DNA from: Siderastrea siderea
Lineage: Eukaryota > Cnidaria > Anthozoa > Scleractinia > Rhizangiidae
Direction: 5' to 3'
Length of the DNA stretch: 64,000 bases
Assembly (NCBI GenBank): GCA_964030785.1
Contig: OZ034967.1
Coordinates: 57,081,665-57,145,664, forward strand
The notes below the pieces were generated by a model that saw nothing but the letters and a program-made list of their open reading frames with translations, was not told where the DNA came from and did no database searches. This document shows positions 27,556 to 40,700 of the stretch, in pieces. Numbering within the stretch: the first letter of the stretch is position 1; every line of letters begins with the position of its first letter. The translations under genes and the position numbers were made by a program.

Positions 27556-29289
27556 ATGGAAGAAGAAAGCGGTGCGGAGTCAAACCGGCGAAAGCGCAAA
27601 TACGGTGAGTAAATCTATTGTAGTTTCTTACTGCAGTGTAATTATAGCCGCTAGCTTTTCTGGTTTACATTTTTTATTATTCAATTATTGATGGTTATTT
27701 TAGGTGTTGCAATATTGGTCACATCGTTTTTCTGTTTGTATATTGAAATGATCCATAAATTGGAAGGTCGGAAAGCTAGGAACAAAACTAAAGTCAACTA
27801 AAGAGAATACCTGGTCTAACACTCAACAGGAAATTTGGCGACAAGCCACAGGAATAGCGAGGAATGTTACACATTGATGTTAGTTTAACGTTTGTACTAA
27901 AAACATTCCAAGTTTACTCTGTTTGTAACCAACATGTACTCGAAGATTGTAATTGCATGAGGCTTATAACTGAAATAATAAACTGCTAGCTATACAGTTA
28001 TACCTTTATGACCTTTTATAGCTTTATACTGTGCGGCTCAATGATCTGTGAAAAGAGCAACATACACATGTGGAACTGTGCGAGTGAAGTTGTAAATAAA
28101 TGACATCTCCGGAAATGATCCTGCGCCGCAAATGATGCCATTGAGAATCAGGAATCACGTGGGGTCTTATCATTCAAAGAGAACAAAATGAATAACTGTG
28201 TAATCATATGAAGTGTTTTAGAGGACCTACAACGCTGACAAAGTTCAGGATCTGAAATAGATGATTTGGCGTATTCTTGCGAGTATAGTAATTTTGGCAC
28301 TAGCATATTAAGGTTATAAGCTCTAGCCTACAAAGCAGGCGTTTATTTAAGACCTGTTATACAGGCTAATACGGTAATCTCTTAAAACTCTCGTAAAGCT
28401 AAAAATAAGCGATAGGGGGTGGTATGAGGGTTGGCGAATATCATGCGAATCAAAATTGGCGGGAAAATGACTTATAAAACCTGAGGGAAAGGTGCATAAC
28501 CTCAAAAGGCTAGACAGCAGTAGCTAGTAGTTAAGATGCTACAAAGAATTTGACTATGTTCTATTTGGCGTAAAAAAATTATAGACGAGGATAGCACTGA
28601 TGTAAGCACAGATGATGAAACTGTTAATAGGAAATCGAAGAAAAAAACGTCACGGAAAGAGCAGCGTGCAAAGGGTAAGTTTAATTGTGCGTAAATGTAG
28701 ACGTAATCATTGTACCCCTCATAGAAAGCTTTATTAATAAAAGAATACAAATACTTTTTGCTGCTTTAAAATGGTACAGTGGAACCCACTAAAGCGCGTC
28801 GCTTTAGTGCCCGTATCATTCGTTCTTAACTAAGGAGAAACTCAACTCTCGGTCAACACATCCAAATACTTGCTCTAAAGCATATGTTCATTTTGAAACG
28901 TGCACAACTCGGCTCAATAGTCTCAATGTAATCTAATTTAAAAAAATGAAAACATAGATAGAAAAATGAAAATGTACCGTGTGAAGATAACCAGTGTGCA
29001 TAAGGCCACTTAACTTTGTATATGAGCGTGTCACTTGAGTCAGAGAGAAGTATGCGTATTAACCGGCAAATACTGTATTTCAAGTTATGTCACCCAATAT
29101 TTTGCACAAAAGCGTTACACATTCTGTCTCAAAAGCGTGTATTAAAAAGAAATGAATTCGTTGGCCACAGGAAAGAGAAAAAGAAAGACCAAAAGAAATG
29201 GAAAAAAGAAAAAGACAGTAAAACATGTCAGAGTCAGCGAGAGTAGCGAGACGTCTCGTGACGTCTCATGGCCTGCGTGGCCTGGTTAG
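27556..29289 (+). CDS. Putative three-exon host gene for a lysine-rich protein
   Basis: Three segments join with matching phases. Exon 1 is 27556-27604 (ATG, MEEESGAESNRRKRKY, donor GTGAGT, phase 1). Exon 2 is 28585-28674 (acceptor TTATAG, DEDSTDVSTDDETVNRKSKK..., donor GTAAGT, phase 1). Exon 3 is 29171-29289 (acceptor CCACAG, stop TAG). The 85-residue product is acidic then strongly basic with nuclear-localisation-like runs (KKKTSRKEQRAK, KRKRKTKRNGKKKK). No domain is recognised. Phase agreement over two introns argues for a real gene, but low complexity and small size leave doubt; further exons could exist. Confidence 0.4.
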
Positions 29290-32200
29290 GAAAGAGAGAA
29301 TTGTACAAGAGGTAGCCATGAGAAGTGACATGTGGTCTTATTTGGATGATGATTTTCACGTTGAAGCGATCAATTACATCATCATTGCCTGGTTCTGGTT
29401 TGCGACAAAGGTACTGCAAACACCGAAAAGTTTGCCTGGTTCCCGCAAGGAAAACTGATAAAGGCCGCACTCTTCGACTCCCTCACAGATTCCGGGAGTA
29501 AAACAATGAACATTTGCAACTTTTTACCCGTTCTAGTGACATAAGACTATTTAACCAAGAGGGATAACGCTCTGGTATTGAATTTGAAATACCTTCAACG
29601 CACATAACCTACGGTCAGCGTCGGTACTACAGCGGACGTATGAGGAAATAGGTCCTCACAGTGAAAAGATTCCGTAATCGCAACCAGGTAACGTACTATC
29701 ATCGTGGTCACACATTTACAAACAGTCGATTAGCTATACAGACTAAGCAGTCACCTTCGTGTCTACATCTCGTGAGACAAACGATATACAGCCAAAGTGG
29801 AACAAAGTGTGTTATCTAAGGCTGTAAAACAAAAGGGGGGACTTGTGACTTCTTACTAAGTACGTACTATGCCATCGTGCTTTCACACAAATGTTTCCAT
29901 GACACGAAGCAGCTGTAGGTGCCTGTACTGTTACTAGAAAGATGGCAGTCGAGGCCATCCGTGATTAAATCTTTCTCTAAAAATTCGTTGGTACAAAATG
30001 TACACTGGGGTGGAGAGACAACAAGGAGCATGGTTTCTTAGCTCAGGTCAAGAGGCAGCGCCAGGGGAGGGATAGGTGATCACCAATCAAAACTCAGTGG
30101 AAAAGTGCAAAAGTGGTGGAATTTACTAACAAAATGAGAACGGTATGTAACTATTTTGTTGGTCTTTAACAGCGTGAGATAGCTTGGTTTGTGCAAACTT
30201 CGGTAGAGCTCAAAGATTCAAAGCAGCTGAGCCCGGAGAAAATTGTTTGTGGATAAAAGTTCAGCTAAATTTCCCAACTTGCGTCTAATTTATCTATTAG
30301 CAGTTACCTTGTATTTAATTGTACAAAAATACATCAAAGGAAACGTCAGTTGTTTAACCCTTTAAGCCCTGACATAAAAATGCATTTTCCCCTTGCTGTT
30401 CTCCATACGTTTATTATGGAACTAGTGAGTTGAATTTGTCTAAATATCAAGACATCTTATCCTGGGTGATCACTTTCTTTATTCTCACCACTTGAATGTC
30501 TGAACAAGTATTGATAATGTAAAGAGAAACTTCTTATTCGTCACTTTGAGGGGCTTAAAGGGTTAAAAGGCAGTATATGAATCGCTCAGTTAGAAACATG
30601 TTTTGCTCGATGTTTAAAACAAATGGGACACACCAGTGCTTAGCATCGAAGGACTGGACGATAGGCAGTTTAAGCAAATCGCTACGGCTGGCGCTACTAC
30701 GGCTGCCGTTACTGAAAAGGTCTGGGGAGAGTACGCCTCGACAGTCCGCCAAATTTAAGTTAAAGCAAAACGAAATACAAAGTAGCTGGGCTAAGAAGTT
30801 GAAAATCTCTTTTCTTTTATTTAACTTTTCAAAGTCAAATGGCTTCGTTCAAAAGAAAATAGCTGTTATTTACTTTTTTAGGACCAACAGAATATTTCTG
30901 AACGAAAGCGTGTGCCGTAAACTTTGTACAATGACAATATAATAATTTCAAAGAGACGAATATCTCAAAGATTATCGAGTGAAGAACAGAAATATTTCAG
31001 TACTCACCGAAGCAAAATAGTATCGTATACGTATCCAGTTATAAAGCGTCTTCACTAAACACTCAAAGCAAACTTTACCGCAAAAACAACCCCGCGTTTA
31101 ACACGAATGTTCTCTTCACCATTCCAACACTTTGCCAAAACTTTATATCGTAAATTCACAATACGGATTTACAAGCGTATGAGCGGCAAACTTGAGAAAT
31201 TTTTTTCGACTGAAGTTGACTTCAAAGGATATATTTTCCGTTGGAACTCTTAAAATGCTGAGACTTCCGTAGAAAAAGGTCAGAGAAGCGAAATAAACCC
31301 GACGTAGCGGCCACTACGGCAAAACCTCCCGACTCAGGTAGTCAGATTTCACGCTACGGCGACGCTACGGCTGGACGCAACCGACTGACACGCGCATGGT
31401 CTCATTTTTGGAGAAATTTACTTCCGACAGCCGTATAAGCGCCAGACGTAGCGATTTGCTTAAACTCCCTGATAATGGATAGTCTGCAACTTTGTCAGCA
31501 AAGCCTTGAACTAAGTAAATCATGTGTAATAAAAAGGGCAATGTAGATCTTCCTAATAACTGATTTAGCTTAAATATGTACGGATGTTCTCATTCATTAC
31601 GTGTTGGTTATGTGTCGCTGCAAACAGAAATAGACTTAGCACTTGCTTTGCTTGCTCGTGGAACTGTGAACTCCGTGCTAATATAGCTTAATATCGGGTG
31701 CAATTTTCGAGACTCTGAGATCAAATTATAAAAATTCGAGACTTCCAGACGGTTCAACATGTAGCGAGCCCGAGATTCCGAGACTCTTATTTTGAATGCC
31801 GAGATTTCGAGACTCAGCTGAGAAAAAGTTAAGAAGATCCTTCGCAACGGTCATCTTCTTCTTCATTATTCGAACAGCAACTCAGGGAAATATTCAAAGA
31901 AACTTCTCAAACTCTCCTTTACCACGCTATGATGATGAGTGCTAACAAAGACGAAACAATCGCGCCCAGCCTGTCCGTGGCCACAACTCACGAATAATAT
32001 CATGTGGGCTATGCACATTATATTCAAGGTTCTGGTAAAACCGCACAGATCGCGTTTTTGTGGCTTTTTCTTTTTACTGGATTTATTCGTTCTCTATCCT
32101 TACATATAGGGGTTACACCAGATAGGGGTGTACTACCATCTCAAAATTATCACCTAAATAACATTTCGCAAAGTTAATTAGTTTCAAATTAATTAATCGA

Positions 32201-32638
32201 GTAAAGCACTGCTTTGATATAGTCAAACATGCACACTCTTTTTTTTCTGTTTCTTTACGTCCCTGTCATAGTGGTAATGCTTTCAATAAGAACCTAAGAA
32301 AGTTTGGATGACTCAGAGCTTTGTTGCAAGCGACTGGTTAATGGTGCATTATCATTTTGCAGTTGTTGAGCTGCCTGCCTTTAATGATAGAAATTTACCT
32401 TCTCTTACGCACTAATTCCTTTATTCTAAACCGCCCCCTACAATTCAAGTGAACTTATGTCGCGTTAACTGATTTGAAATAAAAAAGCGTTAATTTCCTA
32501 TGATAAGGTAAGCTCCATAACATCAAGGAATTTATACCCGTCGATATCAAGGCCCGCGTACTTCACATAACGGGGGGATAACGTCATGGCTTAAATGATA
32601 CTTAAATAAAGCTATTTAAAAAAAAATTATCATTTCAA
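29290..32638. other. Intergenic host DNA between the small gene and the channel gene
   Basis: Contains a TIR element (30663-31470) and a second CGAGAC cluster (31700-31815). The remaining stretches, including 29470-30650 and 31850-32638, show no gene that I can support. Confidence 0.45.
30663..31470. mobile_element. Non-autonomous DNA transposon, about 808 bp
   Basis: The ends are inverted repeats of about 45 bp: AGGCAGTTTAAGCAAATCGC...CTGGCGCT on the left and its near reverse complement AGCGCCAGACGTAGCGATTT...AAACTCCCT on the right. The interior has no transposase. CAGGG-type ends hint at hAT, but I could not see an 8-bp target duplication. Confidence 0.65.
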
Positions 32639-33706
32639 TTACTGAAGTTTGCTCTGTATTAACTCCTTAAGTTCAAGAAATTTGTCTACAAACCCGAGTT
32701 TCATTTCATTCAGATCATGCGTGTGTTGTTTTGAACCTTCCTTAATTTCTGTGAACCGTTTGAAAGCAGAATCAAACCCTTTGTTTAAAATAACGTGGCA
32801 ATGTTTTATCAACTCCTTCAGTGCAGCATAACTAGCTATACCCTGCCCTTGGACGATTTCCCTAGGCAATAGGCGATACGAAAAGTATTCTAAATCTGTG
32901 CACTGCAAAACAGGACTATGTAGCTGTTTCAATCTCATTGGCCAGTCACGTGATATTATATTGTCAATTATTTCAGTAAATTCACAATTAATGCTTCTTT
33001 TGAGGCTCTCTGATTCATGACCTGATTTTTCTATCTCGCTGTGAATTTCCTGCAATTTTTTATCCAGTGCTGAGAGTTTTTCCTGAAGTTTTGTGTCGAG
33101 TTCTTTCAATGACTGCTCGATTATTTCCTTTTCGCTTGTCAAATGGCTGCGAATAAACTTTTCGTGGTCACTAAACCTTTTCTGGATGTTTCCTATTAGT
33201 CTCTCTTGACTTTGAGTATGCCCTTGAAACTCTTTTTTAATCTGCTGAAGTGCATCAAACAACACCGTGAATTTGTCATCTGTCATCCTTTCTAGCTCTT
33301 TCTTTTTTTCCTTTATTTCTTTAATTAGCTCAAGGTTTGTTGGTTTTTCCTTTGTGTCGTTTTCACAGAGTTTAATTAAGTCCAGACGTGCAACAGAGTC
33401 CATCATGTCACTTTTTAAATATGAACTTTGGCTTTCTCCATCTCCAAGTCCCTTCAGTCGCCTTTCAAATCTTCCGAATTGATCCAGAATATCACCAACA
33501 AGGTCATATAGTTTTCCATTGCTCTCCTTGATCTCTCCTTGTACATCGCGAATGGAATTGTCTGCTCGATGGAAGGCTGACCGGAACTTGTTTCCCATCT
33601 CTTCTAAGGACTTCAATATCGAGTCAAGTTCTTCGCCAACAAGTTGATCATCATCTTGAATTTCATGCTTCTTCAAGCCTTGCTCAGGTTCTCGATATGA
33701 ACACAT
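32639..33706 (-). CDS. Channel exon 17: C-terminal coiled coil and stop
   Basis: Acceptor TTTACTAG, phase 0. The 355 residues (MCSYREPEQGLKKHEI...) are heptad-rich from about 20 to 240 (for example KELDTKLQEKLSALDKKLQE), followed by a helical tail. Probably an assembly or scaffold-binding region. It opens with a Met and could be mistaken for a separate gene; exon 16 ends in the fitting phase. Confidence 0.75.
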   Translation of the reverse strand: MCSYREPEQGLKKHEIQDDDQLVGEELDSILKSLEEMGNKFRSAFHRADNSIRDVQGEIKESNGKLYDLVGDILDQFGRFERRLKGLGDGESQSSYLKSDMMDSVARLDLIKLCENDTKEKPTNLELIKEIKEKKKELERMTDDKFTVLFDALQQIKKEFQGHTQSQERLIGNIQKRFSDHEKFIRSHLTSEKEIIEQSLKELDTKLQEKLSALDKKLQEIHSEIEKSGHESESLKRSINCEFTEIIDNIISRDWPMRLKQLHSPVLQCTDLEYFSYRLLPREIVQGQGIASYAALKELIKHCHVILNKGFDSAFKRFTEIKEGSKQHTHDLNEMKLGFVDKFLELKELIQSKLQ

Positions 33707-34661
33707 CTAGTAAATATACAGAGAATTGTCAACTCCTGGTAGTCATTTACATATGTAACCTGTACTTTATCATGCAGAAAACTGTTTTTGACCGTGACTC
33801 CGTGCAACGAACTGTTAATTTATCAGGAAAGCGCAAAACCTGAGGCTTTTTGTCCACTTGTGACAAAAGAGTCATAAACGTAGTCATATCGATGAGAATC
33901 GTATCTGGACCTTGACTACCTTGTTTCAATTTCCTATTGGTTCATTGTGGTATTAGTGGTTAATTATGCATTCTCTTCGCAAATAACTGAAATAAACAAT
34001 TATTGTTTATCTGCTCCACAGGCAGTGCAAAATGACTGGCTGCACAAGAAGTCCGACGTTTTCCTCATTTGGACTGCTTGCTTTTCATCCAGACCGCTTG
34101 TACACCCTATCTCTTAAAATGGCGTAGATAAAATAATTAAAATCGGTTTGACTAAGCTTTTTTTTCGGTAGAATTTTTGTTCTTGTTCTTTTCATGTTTG
34201 CATACACCCCTTAGGGCGCATCTACCAAAAAGAAATTTTAAAATTAGCCAAAATTTATTCATATGGATCCGACGCCTTTTGTGTAATCAATAAAAACTGA
34301 CTAATATTTTTTTTACACTAACCTTGGCCAACACTCGCATTCCAGCATGTCCTATTCCTATGTAGGGGTACAGAGATTTCTCATTTGGGACGTACTCCAT
34401 CGTTATTTCGTCCTGGACGATCTGCCTTCCGTTTAAAGAAAACACGATTGGAACCTTGCCATCTTTCGCAGAATCAAACTTGACTGTACAACCAATTAAG
34501 TCCCCTCTATAAGCCATGGCGTCTACAAAAAATATATTCATTGGAAGTTAAAATCGTTGAAAAGTTTTGATGATAAGCATCCCGTTGCACGGCTCTTGCA
34601 TCTACTTGCAGCTCCTATTGGGTCTTTTCTTGTCTCAAGATTCTCCAAGTCCGTTGTGTGC

Positions 34662-34720
<59 letters not shown>

Positions 34721-37700
34721 TCAGCACTTCCCGTGAGGGGCTTTTCAGGGACAATGAAAGAAACAATTTCAATGAACATAACAGCTTTAAGGACCCAAAC
34801 TGACGGGGAGGCAGACCTGTTGGCTATTTACAAGCGTAGCCGAGGAGTTGAACTCGGGGCTACCGAGAACAACTCCAGCAAGTGCTTAGAGCGGGACTTG
34901 GACCCAGGACCTCCGGATTTTAAGTGCGACGCCCTATAGCTAACCACTCGGCCACGCTGGCTCCCTAATACAACATTCAAGCGCATAGTTTGCCATATGA
35001 TTTGCTTCACTCTGGTTTTATATCTTGTTTTGTAATACAAGAGAAAGATTCTTGCCTTCGTATTCCACTCCATTTTTAGGGTTGGCTGCATCGAATATTC
35101 TGCCATCATCAATGTGATATCCCACAGTTCCGCAGAGCCATCCCGGCAAGGCGTGGTTTCCATAATCCTTTCCAACAACACCCACTCCTAGAATTCGCCT
35201 CTCTCCTGTTTCTTGAATCAGGACCTGTTTGAGGGGAAGAAAAAAATATATACTTATAGTCTCGAAATAGGTTTCATAAAACTGAATTTGCTTTTAGCTT
35301 GGTAAAGTGTTGGAGAATCTTTTCAAAGCTATCGATAGTTTAAAAAATAGATTATTGTCTGGAGATAGAGCTCATGGTGCATGGAAATATTTCGGCGACT
35401 GGCTACATGGACTGGTCATCATTGATCATCATTGCAGTTATAGTCAATACAATCCAAGCCTAGCGAAAGCATAAGGAGATACTTATTCCCATTTGAGGCC
35501 CAACACTCACCGACAAAATCTGTCCACTCCGCACACAATCCTGATACTATATACACGGCTGTAATTGGGAGTCAGGAATGATGCAATGTGAGAGCATTCG
35601 TCTCTCTCTTAAATTTGAACAACAGACTTTTGGCCTTTATTCGATGTTTTTCGGTGCTCTATGGTTTTCACCCGCTAAAATAAGTTCTTTTTGAATTTAG
35701 GAAACTAAAATCTGGCTGAAATGCTGCCATCGAGTGGCGGGGGCTTTCTAGTGATAAGTTAATGCTACAACCATGTGGCACTAATTTTTTTTGCGATTTT
35801 GCGGTGCTCCATTAAGCAAGGCATCTGTATTCCGCATTTATGGATGGGTCTTGATTCATATAGTTGTATTGCGATTGCATGTACTCAAATAAAAACGAAA
35901 ATGTTATAATTCCAGTTGACCGCAACGTCCTGAAAATTCAAAAATTAATCGCAAAAATCGTTTCTCGCAAAACAAACAAATTCGCCTATCCGCAAAATTC
36001 AACTCCCGCAGTACACTGAAAAGAAACCCTCTTATGGGGTATAAACATGTAACCGAGATGAAACCATTACATGCGTACCTCAAAATGAGGGTTTTCTGGA
36101 GAGAAAGGGAACCGATATCTTGCACCATGGTATTTTGCTGGGTCGTCTTTGCATGTCGAGCAATACTTGCTTCCTTCACAAGTCAAAAGACACCCTTGTA
36201 TGCTTATCCCTTGACTCTGCCAGGCCTGAAAAAAGTTAGGTCAACAATGGCTTAATCGAAACTTTATCAGTAATTTAGGCTTAAATTTAGAATGGTTATT
36301 ACTTATTTGCTGCCGGGAAACGATGCCTTATTTGCCTTGATAAGCAGACGTGGAATTTTCATGGTTGAACCTTGGTTTGGTTGAAAAATGGAGAACAATT
36401 AAAGTATACACCGAAACATTTACGAAAATCAATAACATAGAACTTTTTAAGAGGGACCTATACAGATGTGCAAAACTTTTCCCGAAATAACTTTGGTAGT
36501 TTCGTCAAACAGGCTTGAAAACGTAACACGAAGACAGAGACCTTTGCCTCTCTACGAGCAGGTGTACAAGTGACAAAATTATCCTAGTTGCTACATGCAA
36601 CAGAAACTGAGTGCGACTTTAATTACCTTTGGACCCGTGGGAAAGATGCCTTCTTCAAAGCCTCGTGCTGTAAATGTTCGGTGAGCAATTTGATTCGCCA
36701 TTTGCCGGTTTCTCTCAGTTTCTTGGAGAACGTGGTCCATTTTTCTTTCATCTGATTGGCGAAAACAAAGTTGGTGAGTTTATACACCAACAGTTTCAAA
36801 GTAGAGAGTATAGACATTATTTAGTAAAGGGGGCGTTGAGCAACTAAACTCTTGCAGATTGAAGTATATCGTACCGTCGTGATTTGCACTATGCTACCTG
36901 TAGGACAATCGTTACTACAATTTAAGACAAATATTACAAATTAGGACAACTTTTATTACAATTCAAACAACTGCTACACATCACGACGTCATTACAATTT
37001 ACGATAGCCCATCAGTAAAGCCTGGAGACTATAAGTACCTTTATTTTTCCATTGGTTGAAAAATATATTCAAGTGAAAGATGGTCTAAATGTTGATATTT
37101 AGTTTCCAATATTGATATTTAATTTCCAAAGGTCTCAAGGTGTTTGGAAGTAAAAGGAGGTAGTAGCAGTCTGTTTTATGGATTTCACTGGTGAGCCACA
37201 AAACTGAGATCTGTATGAGCTGAAAACTTTCAAGCTTAGTTGAGGGGCTGCTTATCATAAGGTAAGATATCATTCAAATAGTAAAGCTTTTACTTATCGA
37301 TGTAAAGTAACCATTTCAACTACTCTTACGATATTTCTTTGATATGAAGACTGCAAAATTTTTTTGATTATCTTGCCCAAAATTCACGATCCCTTACAAC
37401 GTCAACTGAATAATGCAAGGGCCTTTTATTTTACTACAGTGGTCTGCCCTTTGGAATAAGTTCTGGAAAACGTTCTGGCTCAGGGTGGAGACGAGAGCTG
37501 AGAATCAAACTGGATATCAACGAACAGATAGCGAAAAGAGATAGTGTTGATATTTTGGGTCCCGTTATGATTCTGGGGGGAGCTAAAGAAACTACACACT
37601 AAAAACTAAAGTGTAATTTTAAAACTGGAAAAATGTAAAATTACACTTGATCATTGTGTAGGCCATTACACTAAAATTATGGCGTAGAGTTACTCTTGAT

Positions 37701-40700
37701 ACTGGGTATCATTACACTGTGTTTAGGTGTAATACCTTTCGAAGTTTTACGGGGGTAATATTACATAGCTATCAGTGTACTGTTACTATTTTTGTAATTA
37801 TAAAATAACACGACAGCTTTTGTGTGCTTTTAAGCCTTCAACGGTGTCAATTTACACCACAGAAAAGGGTAGTTTTAAACTAGTAAATTTGTAGAATGAA
37901 AAATACATTCTGATGTTGGTTGAGGCAAATAACTGAGTAATATCACACAGTTGTAAGAATATATTTACGCTCCTTTTCTTGTAAAATAGAACACACAAAC
38001 CACTGAAGTCCGGTGCAAATAACGGCAAGGAGAAGTGTACATTTAAACTCTTCACTTGCACAAAGTAGCCAGACTGAGATCTTATAGGTCTTGCAACACC
38101 CTGGCCTACCTCACGTAATACGAAAATTTGGCGGATCGTGCGATCGATTGCGAATGAGTTCAGTTCTGATGTGATCCACTAGCTTTTTAAAACCCTGAAA
38201 AAGCAAGTGGCTGCATTCTTGTTTCATGTTTGTAGCAGAAGTAGGCTTCAGCTGCAGCCACGACTAACTGAAAGCCTCCCTTCAGTCAGAAATTCGCAAC
38301 ATGATTTTAGTGAAGATACACGAGAGATCATTTTCATGTGGATTAAAGCAACAGTGACTCCATTTTCTGTTCTAATCACCGCGGTTAACCGCAGCACGTT
38401 TACATTTCGATGCGAAGGCCCTTTGTTTCTTATCACTTCTCAATTTCTGCTTTGACACTCGGATATTGAAATTTTAATTACGTTCTTTCTGTTTAACGTA
38501 AAGAGACTACGTAAAGTAAACGCTGCAGTTTTACAGTAATACAAGCTAATATAAGCTATTTTTCGAGCAGTACACGAACATGCAACTGATGAGTGTCATT
38601 ATGTTTTAATGCTGACCGGAAAAGAAACTTGATAAACAGCGACTCAGGTATTTCCTCTACAGATATATCACGTAATCCCGGTTACTCAAACGACATTTGT
38701 TTGATCTGTAAGACTCTTTGTATCCTATCACTGCTCCGGTCCGTTTATGCTTTCGTACTTTCAATTCGCACCTCACGTTCGAATTAAGTCTTTTCTGTTC
38801 TTATTAAGCGAAGCTTCATGAACTTTGCATTTCAAAGAGTCTACATTATTGCCGCAGATCTACTGTTTGCCGATCAGTACACGAACAGTGTCTCTGATCG
38901 GTTACCGGGATCGGAAGCTCAATTGACAGGGTGGAAATTTTTCTCCAATCATGATGCTCATTGCTGATGACGAGAATTGACAACTTTGTTCAGTGCTCTA
39001 GAAGTATGCCTCTTTCTTTTCCGTCAGTCAGCGAAGAAGGTCGTTAAGTTAAACCTCCGTGATTTTACATATTTTTTTCTAAACTCAAAAACTCGCCGTG
39101 GACTAGACGAATGTGGAGCAATGGACAGCAGATGATGTGCACGAATTGGGGAAGACATATAACGAATATGCCAGTGTTTTTTCGGGTGAGTATAATTCGT
39201 AATGAAGTTGCTTTGTATTATATGTGCTCGTCACGAGTGCTTTGGTATGAAAAACTAATCGGGGTTTTCTCTAGGCTTTAGTTTCATAGATCATAGTTAC
39301 TCATATTTGAAGTAGTTCTTCTTGCTGAATAGCGTCATTTGGAAAGGAAAACATGGCGGCGACTGCTTTCCTTATGATTATGAGCTTTGAATTCGTGAAT
39401 TGCGTGAACTTATCCAATCAACTTAAATTGCATGTAAAGAAGAACAATTGACCCCGAAAGGACCGACATGCGAGTAGTCGCGAAAAACACCCTTTTTATG
39501 TAATTATTTTACATCATTTTGTCCTCGGGTATGACATGAGTGCACGTTGGCAAGGCGAGCACATTTTACCGCCAAAAAATCACGTGACACGTAACAGAAA
39601 TATTTCGCTTTCAGGAATGGATATTGATGGGGACGCGTTGCTTGGCTTAATAGAAAAGGGAGGAAGTGAGTTAGCAGCACAATTGATTCCAATGTTGGAC
39701 ACTGGCTGAAAATTATCAGGAAAATAAATCAGTTGCTTAGGGAGAGACTCAAACATGTAAGTAGATATGGATCACGTGCTGACAGGGGGAAAACTGGAAC
39801 TAGCTAAATTAACCGCATGTTTTAATGGAGCGTTCATGCAGTGGAATTCGGTAGACATGCATGAAATTAAACAATCCCTTCTCCCTTCAAGGAAGCAGTG
39901 TGACAGTATTGAAATGTAAGGGAACGTCGTGACCTCCATATCAAGTTTACAGAAGTCTAAGCGGTGCTTTGTTTCAATCATGCCTCTGCCCCACTGGCCA
40001 GGCAGTTATGTGAGGTGGTGATACACACGTTTGACTAACGACCCAGTCAGGTGGTTTTGCCTGTCTGTTATTGGGAGTCACGGCTGGAACAAAACATGTT
40101 TAGAGTTATTTCGTATAGTTGAAATTATGTTAAACGTTAGCCTTGGTATAAAGTTTACAAACTCTTAGCTGTGTTTTGTTTCAATTATGACCCTGGTCCA
40201 CCGGCCAGGCAGTTATGTAAGGTGATAATACCCGCCTTTGAATAACGACCCAGTCAGGTGGTTTTGCCCGCCTGTTACTGGGGGTCATGGCTGAAACAAA
40301 ACATGTTTAGAGTTATTTTATAGTAGAAATTGTGTCAAACATTAGCCTTGGTATAAAGTGTACAAACTCTTAGCTGTGTTTAGTTTCAGTTATGGCCCTG
40401 GTCCACTGGCCAGGCAGTTATGTAAGGTGGTAATGCCCGCCTTTGACTAACGACCCAGTCAGGTGGTTTCGCCCACCTGTTACTGGGGGTCATGGCTGAA
40501 ACAAAACATGTTTAGAGTTATTTTATAGTTGAAATTATGTCAATTATTAGCCTTGGTATAAAGTTTACAAACTCTTAGCTGTGTTTAGTTTCAGTTATGG
40601 CCCTGGTCCACCGGCCAGGCAGTTATGTAAGGTGGTCATGCCCGCCTTTGACTAACGACCCAGTCAGGTAGTTTCGCCCGCCTGTTACTGGGGGTCATGG

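Noticed and set aside
34828..35181. 117-codon ORF over the SPRY exon
   Set aside because: Wrong frame; the SPRY domain is in another frame with splice sites, and the right part is SINE sequence.
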